A stretch of DNA of 64,000 nt from SAR202 cluster bacterium AC-647-N09_OGT_505m (GCA_009391225.1 VEXC01000002.1:1-64000); one strand, 5' to 3'; numbered from the stretch's first letter, positions 9,692 through 19,352 are shown. Made by a program: numbers and translations. Notes: a model not told the origin generated them from the sequence alone.

Positions 9692-11008
9692 CTATCCCTT
9701 ACCTCTGGTGGAGAATATCAGATGAAGGGGGTTTCCTGCAAAGCCAAAGGCCAAACGAAGCTGGTTTTCCAGGTAACGCTGGTAGGAAAAATGAACTAGC
9801 GCTGGATTATTGACGAAAATCACAAAAGTAGGTGGGTTGGCGGCCTTCTGGTAGATGCGATGGATTTTGAGAGGCCTTCCGCCGCGGCTGGGTGGCATAT
9901 GCGACGCTACTGCAGACATGAGCGCCCTTTCCAGGGCCCCCCTGGATAATATCTTGCCGCCCTGTTGGTAGACGTCCATCGCCGTTTCCATGACACTTTG
10001 CACCCCTGTCCCCTGAAGAGCGGAAGTGAAGCAGATGGGAGCATATGGGATGAATTTCAGCTTGCGACGCACCTCCCGTGCCATTTCTTCCCTGTTTACC
10101 TCCCCCTCTACCAGGTCCCACTTGTTCACCACCACTACCACTCCTTTGTACGTGTCCAAGACTTGCCCGGCGATGTGGGTATCCTGGCTCGTGATGGCCT
10201 CCACAGCGTCGGTGACCAGCAGGCATACATTGGAGCGCTCAATGGCTCTCACCGATCTTAAAACACTGTACTTCTCTATGCCTGGCTCAATGCGTCCTCG
10301 CCGTCGTACGCCTGCGGTATCCATCAGTGTAACGGGCCTGTCGTCGAAGGAGAAGGATATATCTATGGTATCGCGCGTGGTGCCTGGCGTCTCCGAGACT
10401 ATGGTGCGCTGGTGCCCGAGGATGGTGTTGAGAAGCAGGGATTTACCGACGTTGGGCCGACCCACTATTGCCAGTTTCATCTCCTCAGACTCTTCACCGT
10501 CGTCAGAGGGTGTAGGCAGCAGGTTGTCGAGCTCATTGAGGAGGTCCCTTATGCCTAGGTTGTGAAAAGCACTGATGGGCAATGGGTCTCCCAGTCCAAG
10601 CCGATAGAAATCTGCTGTCTCCTGTTCTCTCTTGGGGTTGTCCACCTTGTTCACTGCCAGAAGCATGGGTTTTCCCCTCTGACGGAGGGACTGGGCAATC
10701 TCCATATCCCTGGGCGTAACACCATCTACGACGTCCGCCATGAAGATAATGGCATCGGCCTCTTCCAGAGCCATCTCTACCTGTGCGCTCACCTTCTGCC
10801 ACAGGTCGGAGGTAGGAATCACCTCTATCCCTCCAGTATCCACTAGTATGAGGGAGCGGTCTTTCCAGGGGATGGTGGCGGTGATTCTGTCCCTGGTAGT
10901 GCCCGACACGTCAGAAACAATAGCCTTAGCTTGCCCGACCAACCTGTTAAAGAGGGTGGACTTGCCCACGTTTGGCCGACCCACGATTATTACCAGAGGC
11001 TTGCTCAT
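9692..11008 (-). CDS. der: Ribosome-associated GTPase Der (EngA)
   Basis: A double GTPase needed for 50S ribosomal subunit maturation. Two consecutive G domains are visible: GRPNVGKST, DTGG and NKVD in the first (about 1-165), and GRPNVGKSL, DTAG and NKWD in the second (about 178-350). A KH-like C-terminal domain follows (about 355-438). The second P-loop reads GKSL instead of GKS-S/T, a mild variation. The length of 438 is normal. It lies between argF (13 bases upstream) and plsY (directly adjacent), implying one transcript. Confidence 0.97.
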   Translation of the reverse strand: MSKPLVIIVGRPNVGKSTLFNRLVGQAKAIVSDVSGTTRDRITATIPWKDRSLILVDTGGIEVIPTSDLWQKVSAQVEMALEEADAIIFMADVVDGVTPRDMEIAQSLRQRGKPMLLAVNKVDNPKREQETADFYRLGLGDPLPISAFHNLGIRDLLNELDNLLPTPSDDGEESEEMKLAIVGRPNVGKSLLLNTILGHQRTIVSETPGTTRDTIDISFSFDDRPVTLMDTAGVRRRGRIEPGIEKYSVLRSVRAIERSNVCLLVTDAVEAITSQDTHIAGQVLDTYKGVVVVVNKWDLVEGEVNREEMAREVRRKLKFIPYAPICFTSALQGTGVQSVMETAMDVYQQGGKILSRGALERALMSAVASHMPPSRGGRPLKIHRIYQKAANPPTFVIFVNNPALVHFSYQRYLENQLRLAFGFAGNPLHLIFSTRGKG

Positions 11009-11021
11009 GTCGCCGCCGTTT

Positions 11022-11933
11022 CTAGCCTAGTATCTCAGTCAGTATCGCCTTCTGGATATGAAGGCGGTTTTCAGCCTGATCGAACACCACTGACTGGAGA
11101 TGCTCTAGGAGACCCTCGGAGATTTCTTCCCCTGGATGAGCTGGGAGAGGATGCATAAACAGGGCGTCGTCCCTGGCCCGGGCTAGCAGACCCTCGTCTA
11201 CTCGATATGCTTCAAAGGACTTACGTCTGCGCTCCGTTTCCTCTTCCTGGCCCATGCTAACCCATACATCTGTGTATATAACGTCCGCATCTTTAGCCAC
11301 CTGATTGGGGCTCTCGGTTTGGGTTACGCCTCCCCCGCTTCCCCTTGCTCTTCTGCGGGCCTCCTCCATCACGGGAGATGGTATGTGATATCCGTGGGGA
11401 GAGGCGATGGCGAAATTGGCCCCCACGCTGGCGGCTGCTATGGCTAGACTGGAGGCCACGTTGTTGCCATCACCTATATAGGAGATGTTGATGCCCTCTA
11501 GCCCCCCCTTCTTCTCGTAGATGGTGAGCAAGTCTGCCAGGGCTTGGCAGGGATGCTCGTCGTCGGACAGGGCATTTATCACCGGAACGGAGGCATAGTG
11601 AGCCAGGGTGGCCAGAGTGCTCTGGGCAAAGGTGCGCACCACTAAGACATTGACGTAGCGGGACAGGACTCGGGCTATGTCCTTCGCGGGCTCCCGGACT
11701 CCCATTCCGATTTCCTCTCTCCCAAGGTAAATAGGATGTCCCCCCAACTCATGGACTGCCACATCGAAGGTCACTCGGGTTCTCAGCGAGGGTTTTTCAA
11801 AGAGTAGGGCCACCGACTTCCCGGTCAGTACAGGGGGAGCAGGCTCTTTCTTGAGTCTCACACCACTTCGGATTAGACCCCAGATTTCCTGGGAGGTGAG
11901 GTCGGCGATGGATAGCAGATGTCTTTTCTTCAT
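11022..11933 (-). CDS. argF: Ornithine carbamoyltransferase
   Basis: Joins carbamoyl phosphate and ornithine to citrulline in arginine synthesis. The 303 residues show the carbamoyl-phosphate site SLRTR (49-53), HPCQ (127-130), and the ornithine-binding D222 and SMG loop (226-228), which favour ornithine over aspartate. One oddity: the usual HCLP motif reads HPLP (261-264), so the cysteine that lines the active site is proline. Aspartate carbamoyltransferases also have HPLP, but the SMG loop and the following AHPGEE argue for OTC. It heads the minus-strand run argF-der-plsY-gpsA; no other arginine genes are nearby. Confidence 0.92.
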   Translation of the reverse strand: MKKRHLLSIADLTSQEIWGLIRSGVRLKKEPAPPVLTGKSVALLFEKPSLRTRVTFDVAVHELGGHPIYLGREEIGMGVREPAKDIARVLSRYVNVLVVRTFAQSTLATLAHYASVPVINALSDDEHPCQALADLLTIYEKKGGLEGINISYIGDGNNVASSLAIAAASVGANFAIASPHGYHIPSPVMEEARRRARGSGGGVTQTESPNQVAKDADVIYTDVWVSMGQEEETERRRKSFEAYRVDEGLLARARDDALFMHPLPAHPGEEISEGLLEHLQSVVFDQAENRLHIQKAILTEILG

Positions 11934-11953
11934 AATGGCTTTCAGGTCAGGTA

Positions 11954-11983
11954 AGTATAGAGTATAGCAGAAGGGTTTGAGAA
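11954..11983 (-). promoter_or_regulatory. Candidate promoter for argF-der-plsY-gpsA
   Basis: On the minus strand TTCTCA (11983-11978), an 18-base spacer and TATACT (11959-11954), ending 20 bases before the argF ATG. A second TATACT lies just upstream. The -35 is a 4/6 match only. Confidence 0.4.
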
Positions 11984-12198
11984 TCAGAATTAGGTGCCTG
12001 GGCAGCTGGATAATGTATGGGGGTTCTGGTCGTAACTGGCAAGAAATATCTAGTTGATAGCATTCCCGACCTGCAGGGGCGTTCTAGATAAGGTTTTGGT
12101 AGAGCCCGGTAAAGATTGGGTAAGGCTCAGCGAGTTAGTATAGGTTACGATTCAAATATCCAGGGCTGTGAAAAAGGCGTGTAGAATACGAGATAAAG

Positions 12199-12405
12199 AT
12201 GCTGGCTACATATAGAGTCTGGGCGCTGCTGGGTTTGGTGGGGTTGATGATCTTTCTCGTGGGCGCCTGGCTCTCTACGGCACTGGCTGGTTCTGTGCCC
12301 ATCATTTGACTATACTCACAGCATGAGTTCCAGGAGCCAAACGGTGAGCCCCGCTACCTCTACGTGGACGACGAAGGCTCCATAGTCCGTCGCCTGGGAG
12401 ACTGA
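12199..12405 (+). pseudogene. Small membrane-anchored protein interrupted by an in-frame TGA
   Basis: From the ATG at 12199 the frame encodes a basic N-terminus and one strong hydrophobic segment (about residues 8-34, ALLGLVGLMIFLVGAWLST). It meets TGA at 12307-12309, then stays open for a hydrophilic, protein-like stretch (EPNGEPRYLYVDDEGSIVRR) to a TGA at 12403. The continuous character on both sides of the stop suggests a recently broken gene of 68 codons. No selenocysteine insertion element is apparent. I do not recognise the family. The rest of 11984-12478 shows nothing else. Confidence 0.4.
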
Positions 12406-12478
12406 GAGCCCTCCGACTACCCATGGAGGAAATGGTTCCAGGAACCACCCTGTACTTAGCCTCTGCTTTCAGGTAGGG

Positions 12479-13774
12479 CTATGCTGATGGTTGGGTTTCT
12501 TCCTGGGGCTGTCGCAAGCGCTTGGGTAGCTTGGGAGGATATGCAAAAAAGCATATCACTGCTCCCAAGGTGATGGACACTATGAAGGTGCCGTAGGCCA
12601 GTTGATAGTTCTGATTGATATCGTATACTAGGCCAGCGTAGACTGGCCCAATTATGGTGCCTATTGCGACGATTGACTGCTCAACGCCGGCAATGGTGGC
12701 AAAGTACTTCCTTCCAAAGTAGTCTGCCCGCATTGCAAAGAGTAGGTTTGGTGCTCCCCAGCCCATGCCAAAGACCACTGTGAAGAGAATCACCTGTGGG
12801 ATACTATTGGCGTTCAAGAGAATGAATATGCCTAAGGCTTGCAAGAGGTAGGCAATCGCAAGAAGGTAGCGTTTGTTGCAGTAGTCGCCCAAGAAACCAA
12901 AGATGAGTCTCCCCGGTATGCTCATTAGGCCCATCATGGCCAGGATTCCTGCGGCGGCTTGTTCAGAGATGCCCCGGTCCGTCAGGAAAGGAATCTGATG
13001 TATAACTGTGGCCGAGATTGCCAATGTCCTAAGGCCGAAGGCCACGGCTAGCATCCAGAAAACCCGGGTTGCCAGGGCCTCCCATATGGTAAAGTCTACC
13101 TCTCCCGGCCTGGAAACTAATCTGGGGGCCTCCTCCACGGACTGTCGCGTTTCATGAAAATCGACCTGAGCTTTCTCACCATCTGGCAGATAGCCGTACT
13201 GCTCAGGACGGTGACGGACAACAAGGGCCAGGGGTATACCGATGGCGAACATGCCAATCCCTATCCAGACCGAGGCCACTCTCCATCCGAAGCTAAGAAT
13301 CAGCCATGCAATAAGAGGGGCCATTATGGCCCCACCGAAGCCGTTGGCGGTGCTCAGCAGACCCAGGGCCCTGGACCTTCTCTTGATAAACCAGTTTGCC
13401 ACTGCCGCCTGAGCGGCTACGAAAAACCCAGTGTTGAAGCCGATGGCCAGGAAGACTACGTAGACAAGATAAAAAAAGACCAGGGTATTGACCATGCTCA
13501 ACGCGAGGAAGCCTACGGTCACCATGCAGACGCCGAGAAGCATGAGCTTCCTGGGGCCAAACCTGTCCACAAGAGGACCTACGATCGGCCCTTCTATAAA
13601 CCCTTCGGCCTGAGATAGGGAGATGGCCCCGGCGGTAATGGCCCGAGACCAGCCAAACTCCTCGCTTATTGGCTTGAAAAAGGCACTGAAGCCAAAAAAG
13701 AAGGCTCCTCCACCGTACAGAGTGACGGCCCAGCAAGCCAAGACTATCCACCAACCGTAAAACACCCTATTCAT
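12479..13774 (-). CDS. MFS transporter, OFA/monocarboxylate-like
   Basis: A 431-residue, 12-helix major facilitator. It opens with the FYGWWIVLACW helix typical of oxalate/formate-antiporter and monocarboxylate-type carriers, has the loop 2-3 motif DRFGPRK, and a long central loop after helix 6 with RPEQYGYLPDG. Substrate cannot be read from the sequence; small organic anions are likely for the family. It is one of three related carriers here (others at 39728 and 50782), sharing the FYGW start, the RFGPR loop and an LPDG central loop. It stands alone on the minus strand; the ATG at 13774 gives a natural start immediately before the first helix. Confidence 0.9.
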   Translation of the reverse strand: MNRVFYGWWIVLACWAVTLYGGGAFFFGFSAFFKPISEEFGWSRAITAGAISLSQAEGFIEGPIVGPLVDRFGPRKLMLLGVCMVTVGFLALSMVNTLVFFYLVYVVFLAIGFNTGFFVAAQAAVANWFIKRRSRALGLLSTANGFGGAIMAPLIAWLILSFGWRVASVWIGIGMFAIGIPLALVVRHRPEQYGYLPDGEKAQVDFHETRQSVEEAPRLVSRPGEVDFTIWEALATRVFWMLAVAFGLRTLAISATVIHQIPFLTDRGISEQAAAGILAMMGLMSIPGRLIFGFLGDYCNKRYLLAIAYLLQALGIFILLNANSIPQVILFTVVFGMGWGAPNLLFAMRADYFGRKYFATIAGVEQSIVAIGTIIGPVYAGLVYDINQNYQLAYGTFIVSITLGAVICFFAYPPKLPKRLRQPQEETQPSA

Positions 13775-13984
13775 CTAGACATGGGCTCTTTGTTAATGCC
13801 TCGCTCTCTGCATCACAGGATATGCTCATCCCCAGTAAGGTTCGTCCCAGCCAAATGACAGGCGCGGATGTTCCGTTTTGGGTCGACCATAATGTTGGGC
13901 AGAAATTGGGGGGCACCGTGACTAGAAGATATCCAGGATTCTATCGGGATGCGGGTCTGTCCCATCCCAATGGAAGGGGAATCA

Positions 13985-15127
13985 CTACCAGCGTCCGGCT
14001 AGCTGGAAGTACTTGCCCTCTGTCTTGATTGCTGGGGCAATAACCAAGTCGGCCTGCTGCATGTCAGGTATGTTGAGAGAGCCACACATGCCCATTGCTG
14101 CCCTTAGTGCCCCAGCCAGATTCTGGGTCCCATCGGTCATGGAGGTGGGCCCAAAAAGAATCTGCTCAAGGGGGCCTTTGCATCCCACATTTATCCTGGT
14201 ACCTCTTGGAAGGGCTGGGTGGAAGCTGGCCATGCCCCAGTTGTAGCCCAAGCCCGGTGCCTCTTCTGCCTGGGCAAAAGTAGTACCCAGCATCACGGCG
14301 TCTGCACCGCTGGCGATGGCCTTGCAGATGTCACCACCGGTGCGCATACCTCCGTCGGTGATGATTGGTACGTATCGGTTGGTGCGGCGGAAATACTCTT
14401 CCCGTGCCGCGGCACAGTCCAGTGTGGCGGTGACCTGAGGCACTCCGATGCCCTCTACCTCACGAGTAGTGCAGATTGCCCCCGGCCCAACCCCAACCAG
14501 AACCCCGTGAATACCAGATTCCATGAGCTCCAGTGTGGCGCCATAGGTGACGGTATTCCCCACCACCACCGGGATCCGGACCTGCCGGCAAATGTTCGAC
14601 AAGTCGAGACCCTGTGCGCTCTTCGATATGTGGCGGGCCGTAGTAACGGTGGCCTGGATTACCAGAATGTCTGCTCCGGCCTCAATGGCAATGGGGGACA
14701 TACGCTTGGCGTTGGCTGGGGTGAGAGACACGGCGCAGATCACACCTGCTTTCTTGATTTCCTCTGTCCTCTCACCTATCAGGTTTTCTCGAATAGGAGA
14801 AGAATAAATCTTCTGAAGCAGGGAGGTGGCCTGCTCCTGGGGTACTTCGATGATGTGCTGGATTACTGATTCGGGGTCGTCATAGCGGGTGTATATTCCT
14901 TCTAGGTTAAGGACCGCAAGGCCTCCCAATTTGCCCATGCATGCGGCGAATTGGGGAGAAGCCACCGCGTCCAGAGAGGATGCCAGGAATGGGATTTCGA
15001 ACTTGAAATCCCCTAGTGTGAAGTTGATATCCGTCTGGTCAGGGTTAACGGTTACACTCCCAGGGACGATAGCCACTTCGTCGAAGCCGTAAGCCCTACG
15101 GAGCTCTTTTAGATGAGGAATTTCCAC
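13985..15127 (-). CDS. guaB3: GuaB3 family IMP dehydrogenase-related protein
   Basis: A TIM-barrel protein of the IMPDH/GMP reductase superfamily. The catalytic-cysteine loop is GVGPGAICTTREVEGIGVPQ, and the phosphate-binding TDGGMRTGGDICKAIASGAD and MLGTTFA segments follow. At 380 residues there is no inserted CBS pair, as expected of the GuaB3 group known from actinobacteria, cyanobacteria and Chloroflexota. Its activity in these organisms is not firmly established, and it may not be the main IMP dehydrogenase. The start is GTG at 15127 with AGGGG 7 bases upstream. It diverges from the suf operon, sharing a 339-base regulatory region. Confidence 0.9.
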   Translation of the reverse strand: MEIPHLKELRRAYGFDEVAIVPGSVTVNPDQTDINFTLGDFKFEIPFLASSLDAVASPQFAACMGKLGGLAVLNLEGIYTRYDDPESVIQHIIEVPQEQATSLLQKIYSSPIRENLIGERTEEIKKAGVICAVSLTPANAKRMSPIAIEAGADILVIQATVTTARHISKSAQGLDLSNICRQVRIPVVVGNTVTYGATLELMESGIHGVLVGVGPGAICTTREVEGIGVPQVTATLDCAAAREEYFRRTNRYVPIITDGGMRTGGDICKAIASGADAVMLGTTFAQAEEAPGLGYNWGMASFHPALPRGTRINVGCKGPLEQILFGPTSMTDGTQNLAGALRAAMGMCGSLNIPDMQQADLVIAPAIKTEGKYFQLAGRW

Positions 15128-15279
15128 GGATTATCCCCTGCTGAACGAGTATGAGCGACTATAGCACTGGGCCCTCAGCAAGTCAATGAAAACCTGTGAG
15201 GGCATATCCCAGCGAATACCTGGACTCCACATGCCCTATATTTGCCAAGAACTTGCACATTGGGTTATCTTGAGCGGCA

Positions 15280-15329
15280 TGGGTATTCTTGTCGCAAGCC
15301 TTGACTGGGCAAATACCCAGTGGTATCCT
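15280..15329 (+). promoter_or_regulatory. Candidate suf operon promoter with overlapping inverted repeat
   Basis: TTGACT (15301-15306), 17 bases, TATCCT (15324-15329) on the plus strand; transcription would begin near 15336, about 130 bases before sufB. An 8-bp inverted repeat, TGGGTATT (15280-15287) and AATACCCA (15312-15319), places one arm upstream of the -35 and the other inside the spacer, where a repressor could block polymerase. No suf regulator gene (sufR or an Rrf2 type) is present in the window. The rest of 15128-15466 holds nothing else I can name. Confidence 0.45.
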
Positions 15330-15466
15330 CATTGTCGACCTATTAGGTCAACAATTATTTGAGCGTCATTCTTGGGAAGTCCCGGGACCCAGTTGATGTA
15401 CAGGGGTGTCTTCTGGGGTTCGTGTTTGAAAATCCAATGTAGGAAGATGACGATGGGAGTAAAATT

Positions 15467-16921
15467 GTGACTGCCAACCAGGTTGTCAAAGATGTGGCCC
15501 AGCAGGACTACAAGTACGGATTCGTTACGGATGTCGAAGTCGATCTCGCGCCCCGCGGTCTGAGCGAAGACACCGTACGCTTCATCTCTGCCAAGAAGGA
15601 CGAGCCTGAGTGGCTCCTTGAGTGGCGTCTGAAGGCGTACCGGCACTTCATGTCCCTGGTAGAGAAAGAGCAGATACCTGAGTGGGCCAATATCCACTAC
15701 CCGCCCATAGACTTCCAGGACATCATCTACTACGCAGCCCCCAAGACGAAGGAAAAGCTAGAGAGTCTGGACCAGGTAGACCCGGAGATTCTGAAGACCT
15801 ATGAGAAACTGGGTATTCCTCTTCAAGAGCAGAAGCGGATGGCTGGCGTGGCGGTGGACGCCATATTCGACAGTGTGTCAATAGCCACCACCTTCAAGGC
15901 AGAATTGGCCAAGCAGGGCATCATATTTTGCCCCATGTCCGAGGCAGTCCATGACCACCCAGACCTGGTAAGGGAATACATGGGCTCGGTGGTCCCATAC
16001 ACCGATAATTTCTACGCTGCCCTGAATGCCGCGGTCTTCTCTGATGGTTCCTTCTGCTACATACCAAAGGGGGTGCGGTGCCCAATGGAGTTGACCACCT
16101 ACTTCCGCATCAATGCCGAGAGCTCAGGGCAGTTTGAGCGTACCCTGATTATTGCCGATGAGAGTAGCTACGTTAGCTACCTGGAGGGGTGTAGTGCTCC
16201 TATGCGGGATGAGAACCAGCTTCATGCCGCCGTGGTCGAGTTGTTTACAGCGGAGAACGCCGAAATCAAGTACTCTACCATCCAGAACTGGTACCCGGGA
16301 GACGAGAATGGGAAGGGTGGCATCTATAATTTCGTCACAAAGCGCGGAAAATGTGCGGGAAACAACTCCAAGATATCATGGACCCAGGTAGAGACCGGCT
16401 CTGCCATCACATGGAAGTACCCTAGCATAATCCTTCAGGGTGACAATTCCATTGGTGAGTTCTATTCCGTGGCCCTGGCCAAAGGTCGCCAGCAGGCAGA
16501 TACTGGCACCAAGATGACACATCTGGGCAGGAACACCCGCAGTACCATCATCGCCAAGGGAATCTCTGCTGGGCGCGGCAATAATACATACCGGGGACTG
16601 GTGAGGGTTATGCCCAAGGCCACCAACGCCTGGAACTTCACCCAGTGCGACTCGCTGCTGCTGGGCGACCAGTGTGGCGCCCATACCACTCCATACGTAG
16701 AGGTACGCAACAATACGGCACATCTGGAGCACGAGGCTTTCACCTCCAAGGTGAGCGAAGAACAACTCTTCTACTGCAACCAGCGTGGTATCTCCACCGA
16801 AGAGGCACATACGATGATAATCAATGGTTTCTGCAAAGATGTGTTCAAGCAGTTGCCCTTAGAGTTCGCGGTAGAGGCCACAAGACTCCTGGAAATGAAC
16901 CTAGAAGGGGCTGTGGGCTAA
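15467..16921 (+). CDS. sufB: Fe-S cluster assembly scaffold SufB
   Basis: Core subunit of the SufBC2D scaffold on which iron-sulfur clusters are built. The 484 residues match the family. After a helical N-terminal part comes the beta-helix domain with EGCSAPMR, the Q/W-rich [20 protein letters not shown] stretch, and [15 protein letters not shown] containing the conserved cysteine region. C-terminal helices ([12 protein letters not shown]) follow. The start is GTG at 15467 with GGGAG 7 bases upstream; the nearest ATGs are out of frame. It is first in a sufB-sufC-sufD-sufS-sufU cluster, with a 170-base gap before sufC that holds a decayed repeat. Confidence 0.97.
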   Translation: MTANQVVKDVAQQDYKYGFVTDVEVDLAPRGLSEDTVRFISAKKDEPEWLLEWRLKAYRHFMSLVEKEQIPEWANIHYPPIDFQDIIYYAAPKTKEKLESLDQVDPEILKTYEKLGIPLQEQKRMAGVAVDAIFDSVSIATTFKAELAKQGIIFCPMSEAVHDHPDLVREYMGSVVPYTDNFYAALNAAVFSDGSFCYIPKGVRCPMELTTYFRINAESSGQFERTLIIADESSYVSYLEGCSAPMRDENQLHAAVVELFTAENAEIKYSTIQNWYPGDENGKGGIYNFVTKRGKCAGNNSKISWTQVETGSAITWKYPSIILQGDNSIGEFYSVALAKGRQQADTGTKMTHLGRNTRSTIIAKGISAGRGNNTYRGLVRVMPKATNAWNFTQCDSLLLGDQCGAHTTPYVEVRNNTAHLEHEAFTSKVSEEQLFYCNQRGISTEEAHTMIINGFCKDVFKQLPLEFAVEATRLLEMNLEGAVG

Positions 16922-16929
16922 GGAAGTAT

Positions 16930-17010
16930 CTCGAATGTCGCCCCGAGCGAAGCGAAGGGTCTGGGAGTGGTGTGGGATACTTCTTCCCGGATTCCTCGTC
17001 GTGGAGTTCA
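16930..17010. repeat. Decayed extragenic repeat (copy 2)
   Basis: Between sufB and sufC. It holds CCCCGAGCGAAGCGAAGGGTCT followed by a GGTGTGGGATACTTCTTCCC stretch, wording shared with the family of extragenic elements found at other sites in the window. Only one half of the presumed inverted structure is recognisable. Confidence 0.35.
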
Positions 17011-17091
17011 CCATGAGTGCACCTGAGGGGCTATTAAGAGAGAAAAAGGCATTTCGAGATAGTTGTTGAAGGAAAGGACGGGCGGTAATAG

Positions 17092-17859
17092 ATGCTTGAG
17101 ATAAGGGAACTGTATGCCTCTATCGGCGACGTTGAGATACTGAAGGGCGTGAATCTTCACGTAAAGGCCGGAGAGGTTCACGCCATTATGGGGCCCAATG
17201 GTTCAGGCAAGAGCACAATGGCCAACGTGCTGGCGGGCCACCCGTCGTACGCGGTCACCTCTGGGGATCTCATCTTTGATGGGGCAGATCTTCTGCCTAT
17301 GCTTCCAGAACACCGCGCCAGAGCTGGGCTGTTCCTCTGCTTTCAGCACCCCACAGAGGTCCCGGGAGTGCGTCTGGATCATTTCATGAGGGCAGGCTTC
17401 AACTCCATCCAAAGGAGCAATGGGCTTGATGAGATGGACGTTCTGAAGTTTGACCGGTTTCTCAACGAGAAGGTTGGAATCGTGGATATGGACCGCAACC
17501 TCACCAAACGCTCTGTCAACGAGGGGTTCTCTGGCGGCGAGAAGAAGCGCAACGAGATTTTGCAGATGGCGGTCTTTGAGCCGAAGCTGGCAATTCTAGA
17601 TGAGCCGGACTCTGGCCTGGATGTGGACGCGCTGAGAGTGGTGGCGGAGGGGATCAACCAGCTTAGGAGCCCGGGAAAGGCCCTGATCCTGGTAACCCAC
17701 TACCAGAGGATACTGAACTACGTTGTACCAGATAGAGTGCACGTGCTTATCAACGGCCGCATCGTGAAGTCTGGCGACAAGGATTTGGCCATTGAAATAG
17801 AGGCTCAAGGCTATGACCACCTTGAGAATGCCGCGGAGTCCCCCAAGTCGTCTCGTTGA
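17092..17859 (+). CDS. sufC: Fe-S cluster assembly ATPase SufC
   Basis: The ABC-type ATPase that drives conformational change in the SufBC2D complex. Visible motifs in 255 residues: Walker A GPNGSGKST (34-42), Q-loop region CFQHPTEVPG, signature FSGGEKKR, Walker B LAILDEPDSGLD, and the H-loop THYQR. There is no membrane partner, as expected for this cytosolic member. The ATG follows a purine-rich leader. Its stop codon overlaps the region of the sufD start, so translation is probably coupled. Confidence 0.97.
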   Translation: MLEIRELYASIGDVEILKGVNLHVKAGEVHAIMGPNGSGKSTMANVLAGHPSYAVTSGDLIFDGADLLPMLPEHRARAGLFLCFQHPTEVPGVRLDHFMRAGFNSIQRSNGLDEMDVLKFDRFLNEKVGIVDMDRNLTKRSVNEGFSGGEKKRNEILQMAVFEPKLAILDEPDSGLDVDALRVVAEGINQLRSPGKALILVTHYQRILNYVVPDRVHVLINGRIVKSGDKDLAIEIEAQGYDHLENAAESPKSSR

Positions 17860-17873
17860 AGGATGTTCCGCTT

Positions 17874-19217
17874 ATGACACAACGTCCTACAACACAAGAG
17901 CAAGCGTACCTGGCGGCGCTGGAGTCCTTTGAGGGAGATGGCTATGCGAATGACCCGTCGTGGGCGCACGACCTGCGCAGGGCGGCCATGTCCAGATTCC
18001 AGAGCCTTGGGTTCCCCATAGCTCGCCGTGGCAACGAAGAATGGAAGTACACCGACGTGGGCCCAATAGCCAAGGCCACGTTTCAGTCTCCGGATTCCGC
18101 TACTCCGCCGCGAGTGGACGTTGGTGAGGTGAAGGGGGCTAGCTTTGGGGACTCGGGCTGGACACAACTTGTTTTCGTGAACGGGATATACGATGAAGGT
18201 CTCTCCTCAGTGTATTCTTTCCCCGCGGGTGTGGTGGTTATGAATCTGGCGGAGGCTATGAGGTTGTCACCTGACCTAGTGCGGGAGCACTTGGCCAACC
18301 ATGCCGACTACCAGGCCAACGCGTTCACTGCGCTGAACACCGCGTTCATCCATGAAGGGGCCTTCGTCCATGTTCCAGATGGCATCCTTGTTGAGGAGCC
18401 CATCCGGCTGCTATTCCTCTCCACATTCCAGGAGCAGGAGACAGTCTCTCACTCGAGGGTCCTTATCGTGGTGGGCAAGGACAGTAAAGTGGCTGTCATA
18501 GAAGGCTACGGGTGTATCTCAAATGGCCGTTACTTCAGCAACTCGGTGACTGAGATTGTGGTAGGTGACAGAGCCAAGGTCGAGTACTATAAGATTCAGC
18601 AGCAGAGTGACAAGGCGTTTCACATAACCACTACCAACGTGGCACTGGGCCTGGACAGCTACTTCTCTTCGATAAACATAGACCTGGGCGGTAGACTTGT
18701 GAGGAACAATCTCAATGTACTCACTGAGGGAGAAGGCAGTTCGTCCATGCTCAACGGGCTCTACCTGGTGAATGGGACCCAGCACGTGGACAACCAGGTT
18801 ATCATTGACCACGCCAAGCCCTACACTACCAGCCGTGAGCTTTACAAGGGCATCCTGGACGACAAATCACGCTCTGTTTTTCACGGCAGCATAATTGTGA
18901 GGGAGGGCGCAGTAAGGGTCAACGCCAACCAGGTGGACAAGAACCTGCTCCTGTCGGACCAAGCGGAGGCGGACACAAAGCCGGCCTTCTGGATTTACTG
19001 CGATGATGTGAAGTGCGGCCACGGGGCAGCTTGCGGGCATATGGACGAGAACGCGCTGTTCTACCTTAGAAGCCGTGGAATAGATGAGAAGACCGCTCGC
19101 GGTCTCCTGACCCATGCTTTCGTAAGCGAGGTCATAGAAAGCATTGCGAACGAGCCTTTGCGCGGCCAGGTTGACGGTCTGGTGCAGGCCAAGTTGCAAG
19201 AGTGGTTAGGGAGTTAG
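17874..19217 (+). CDS. sufD: Fe-S cluster assembly protein SufD
   Basis: Partner of SufB in the scaffold, with the same beta-helix fold. It carries the RGNEEWKYTDV signature of SufD N-termini, the beta-helix with EGYGCISNGRYFSN, and the C-terminal CDDVKCGHGAACGHMDENALFYLRSRGI block with the conserved histidine and cysteine residues. The frame is open from a TTG at 17856 that overlaps the sufC stop, but that codon has no ribosome site. The ATG at 17874 has AAGGA about 10 bases upstream and gives 447 residues, so I prefer it. A 208-base gap with a decayed repeat precedes sufS. Confidence 0.95.
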   Translation: MTQRPTTQEQAYLAALESFEGDGYANDPSWAHDLRRAAMSRFQSLGFPIARRGNEEWKYTDVGPIAKATFQSPDSATPPRVDVGEVKGASFGDSGWTQLVFVNGIYDEGLSSVYSFPAGVVVMNLAEAMRLSPDLVREHLANHADYQANAFTALNTAFIHEGAFVHVPDGILVEEPIRLLFLSTFQEQETVSHSRVLIVVGKDSKVAVIEGYGCISNGRYFSNSVTEIVVGDRAKVEYYKIQQQSDKAFHITTTNVALGLDSYFSSINIDLGGRLVRNNLNVLTEGEGSSSMLNGLYLVNGTQHVDNQVIIDHAKPYTTSRELYKGILDDKSRSVFHGSIIVREGAVRVNANQVDKNLLLSDQAEADTKPAFWIYCDDVKCGHGAACGHMDENALFYLRSRGIDEKTARGLLTHAFVSEVIESIANEPLRGQVDGLVQAKLQEWLGS

Positions 19218-19227
19218 TGTGTTGTCT

Positions 19228-19352
19228 TCAAAGCTCACCGCCAACCTCATTGTGAGCGGGCTGACAAAGGAGCGCCATGGCAATCTCGATGTCGGGTTAG
19301 CACCGCCTCCAGATTGGTTCGGCGGCTTATGCCTTCTCGCAATGACAGTTCG
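19228..19352. repeat. Decayed extragenic inverted-repeat element (copy 3)
   Basis: The left arm (CTCATTGTGAGCGGGCTGAC then GGCAATCTCG) and the right arm (CCAGATTGGTTCGGCGG then TTCTCGCAATGACAG) are imperfect reverse complements of each other over about 40 bases. It is inserted between sufD and sufS and is the clearest paired copy in the window. Confidence 0.55.
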
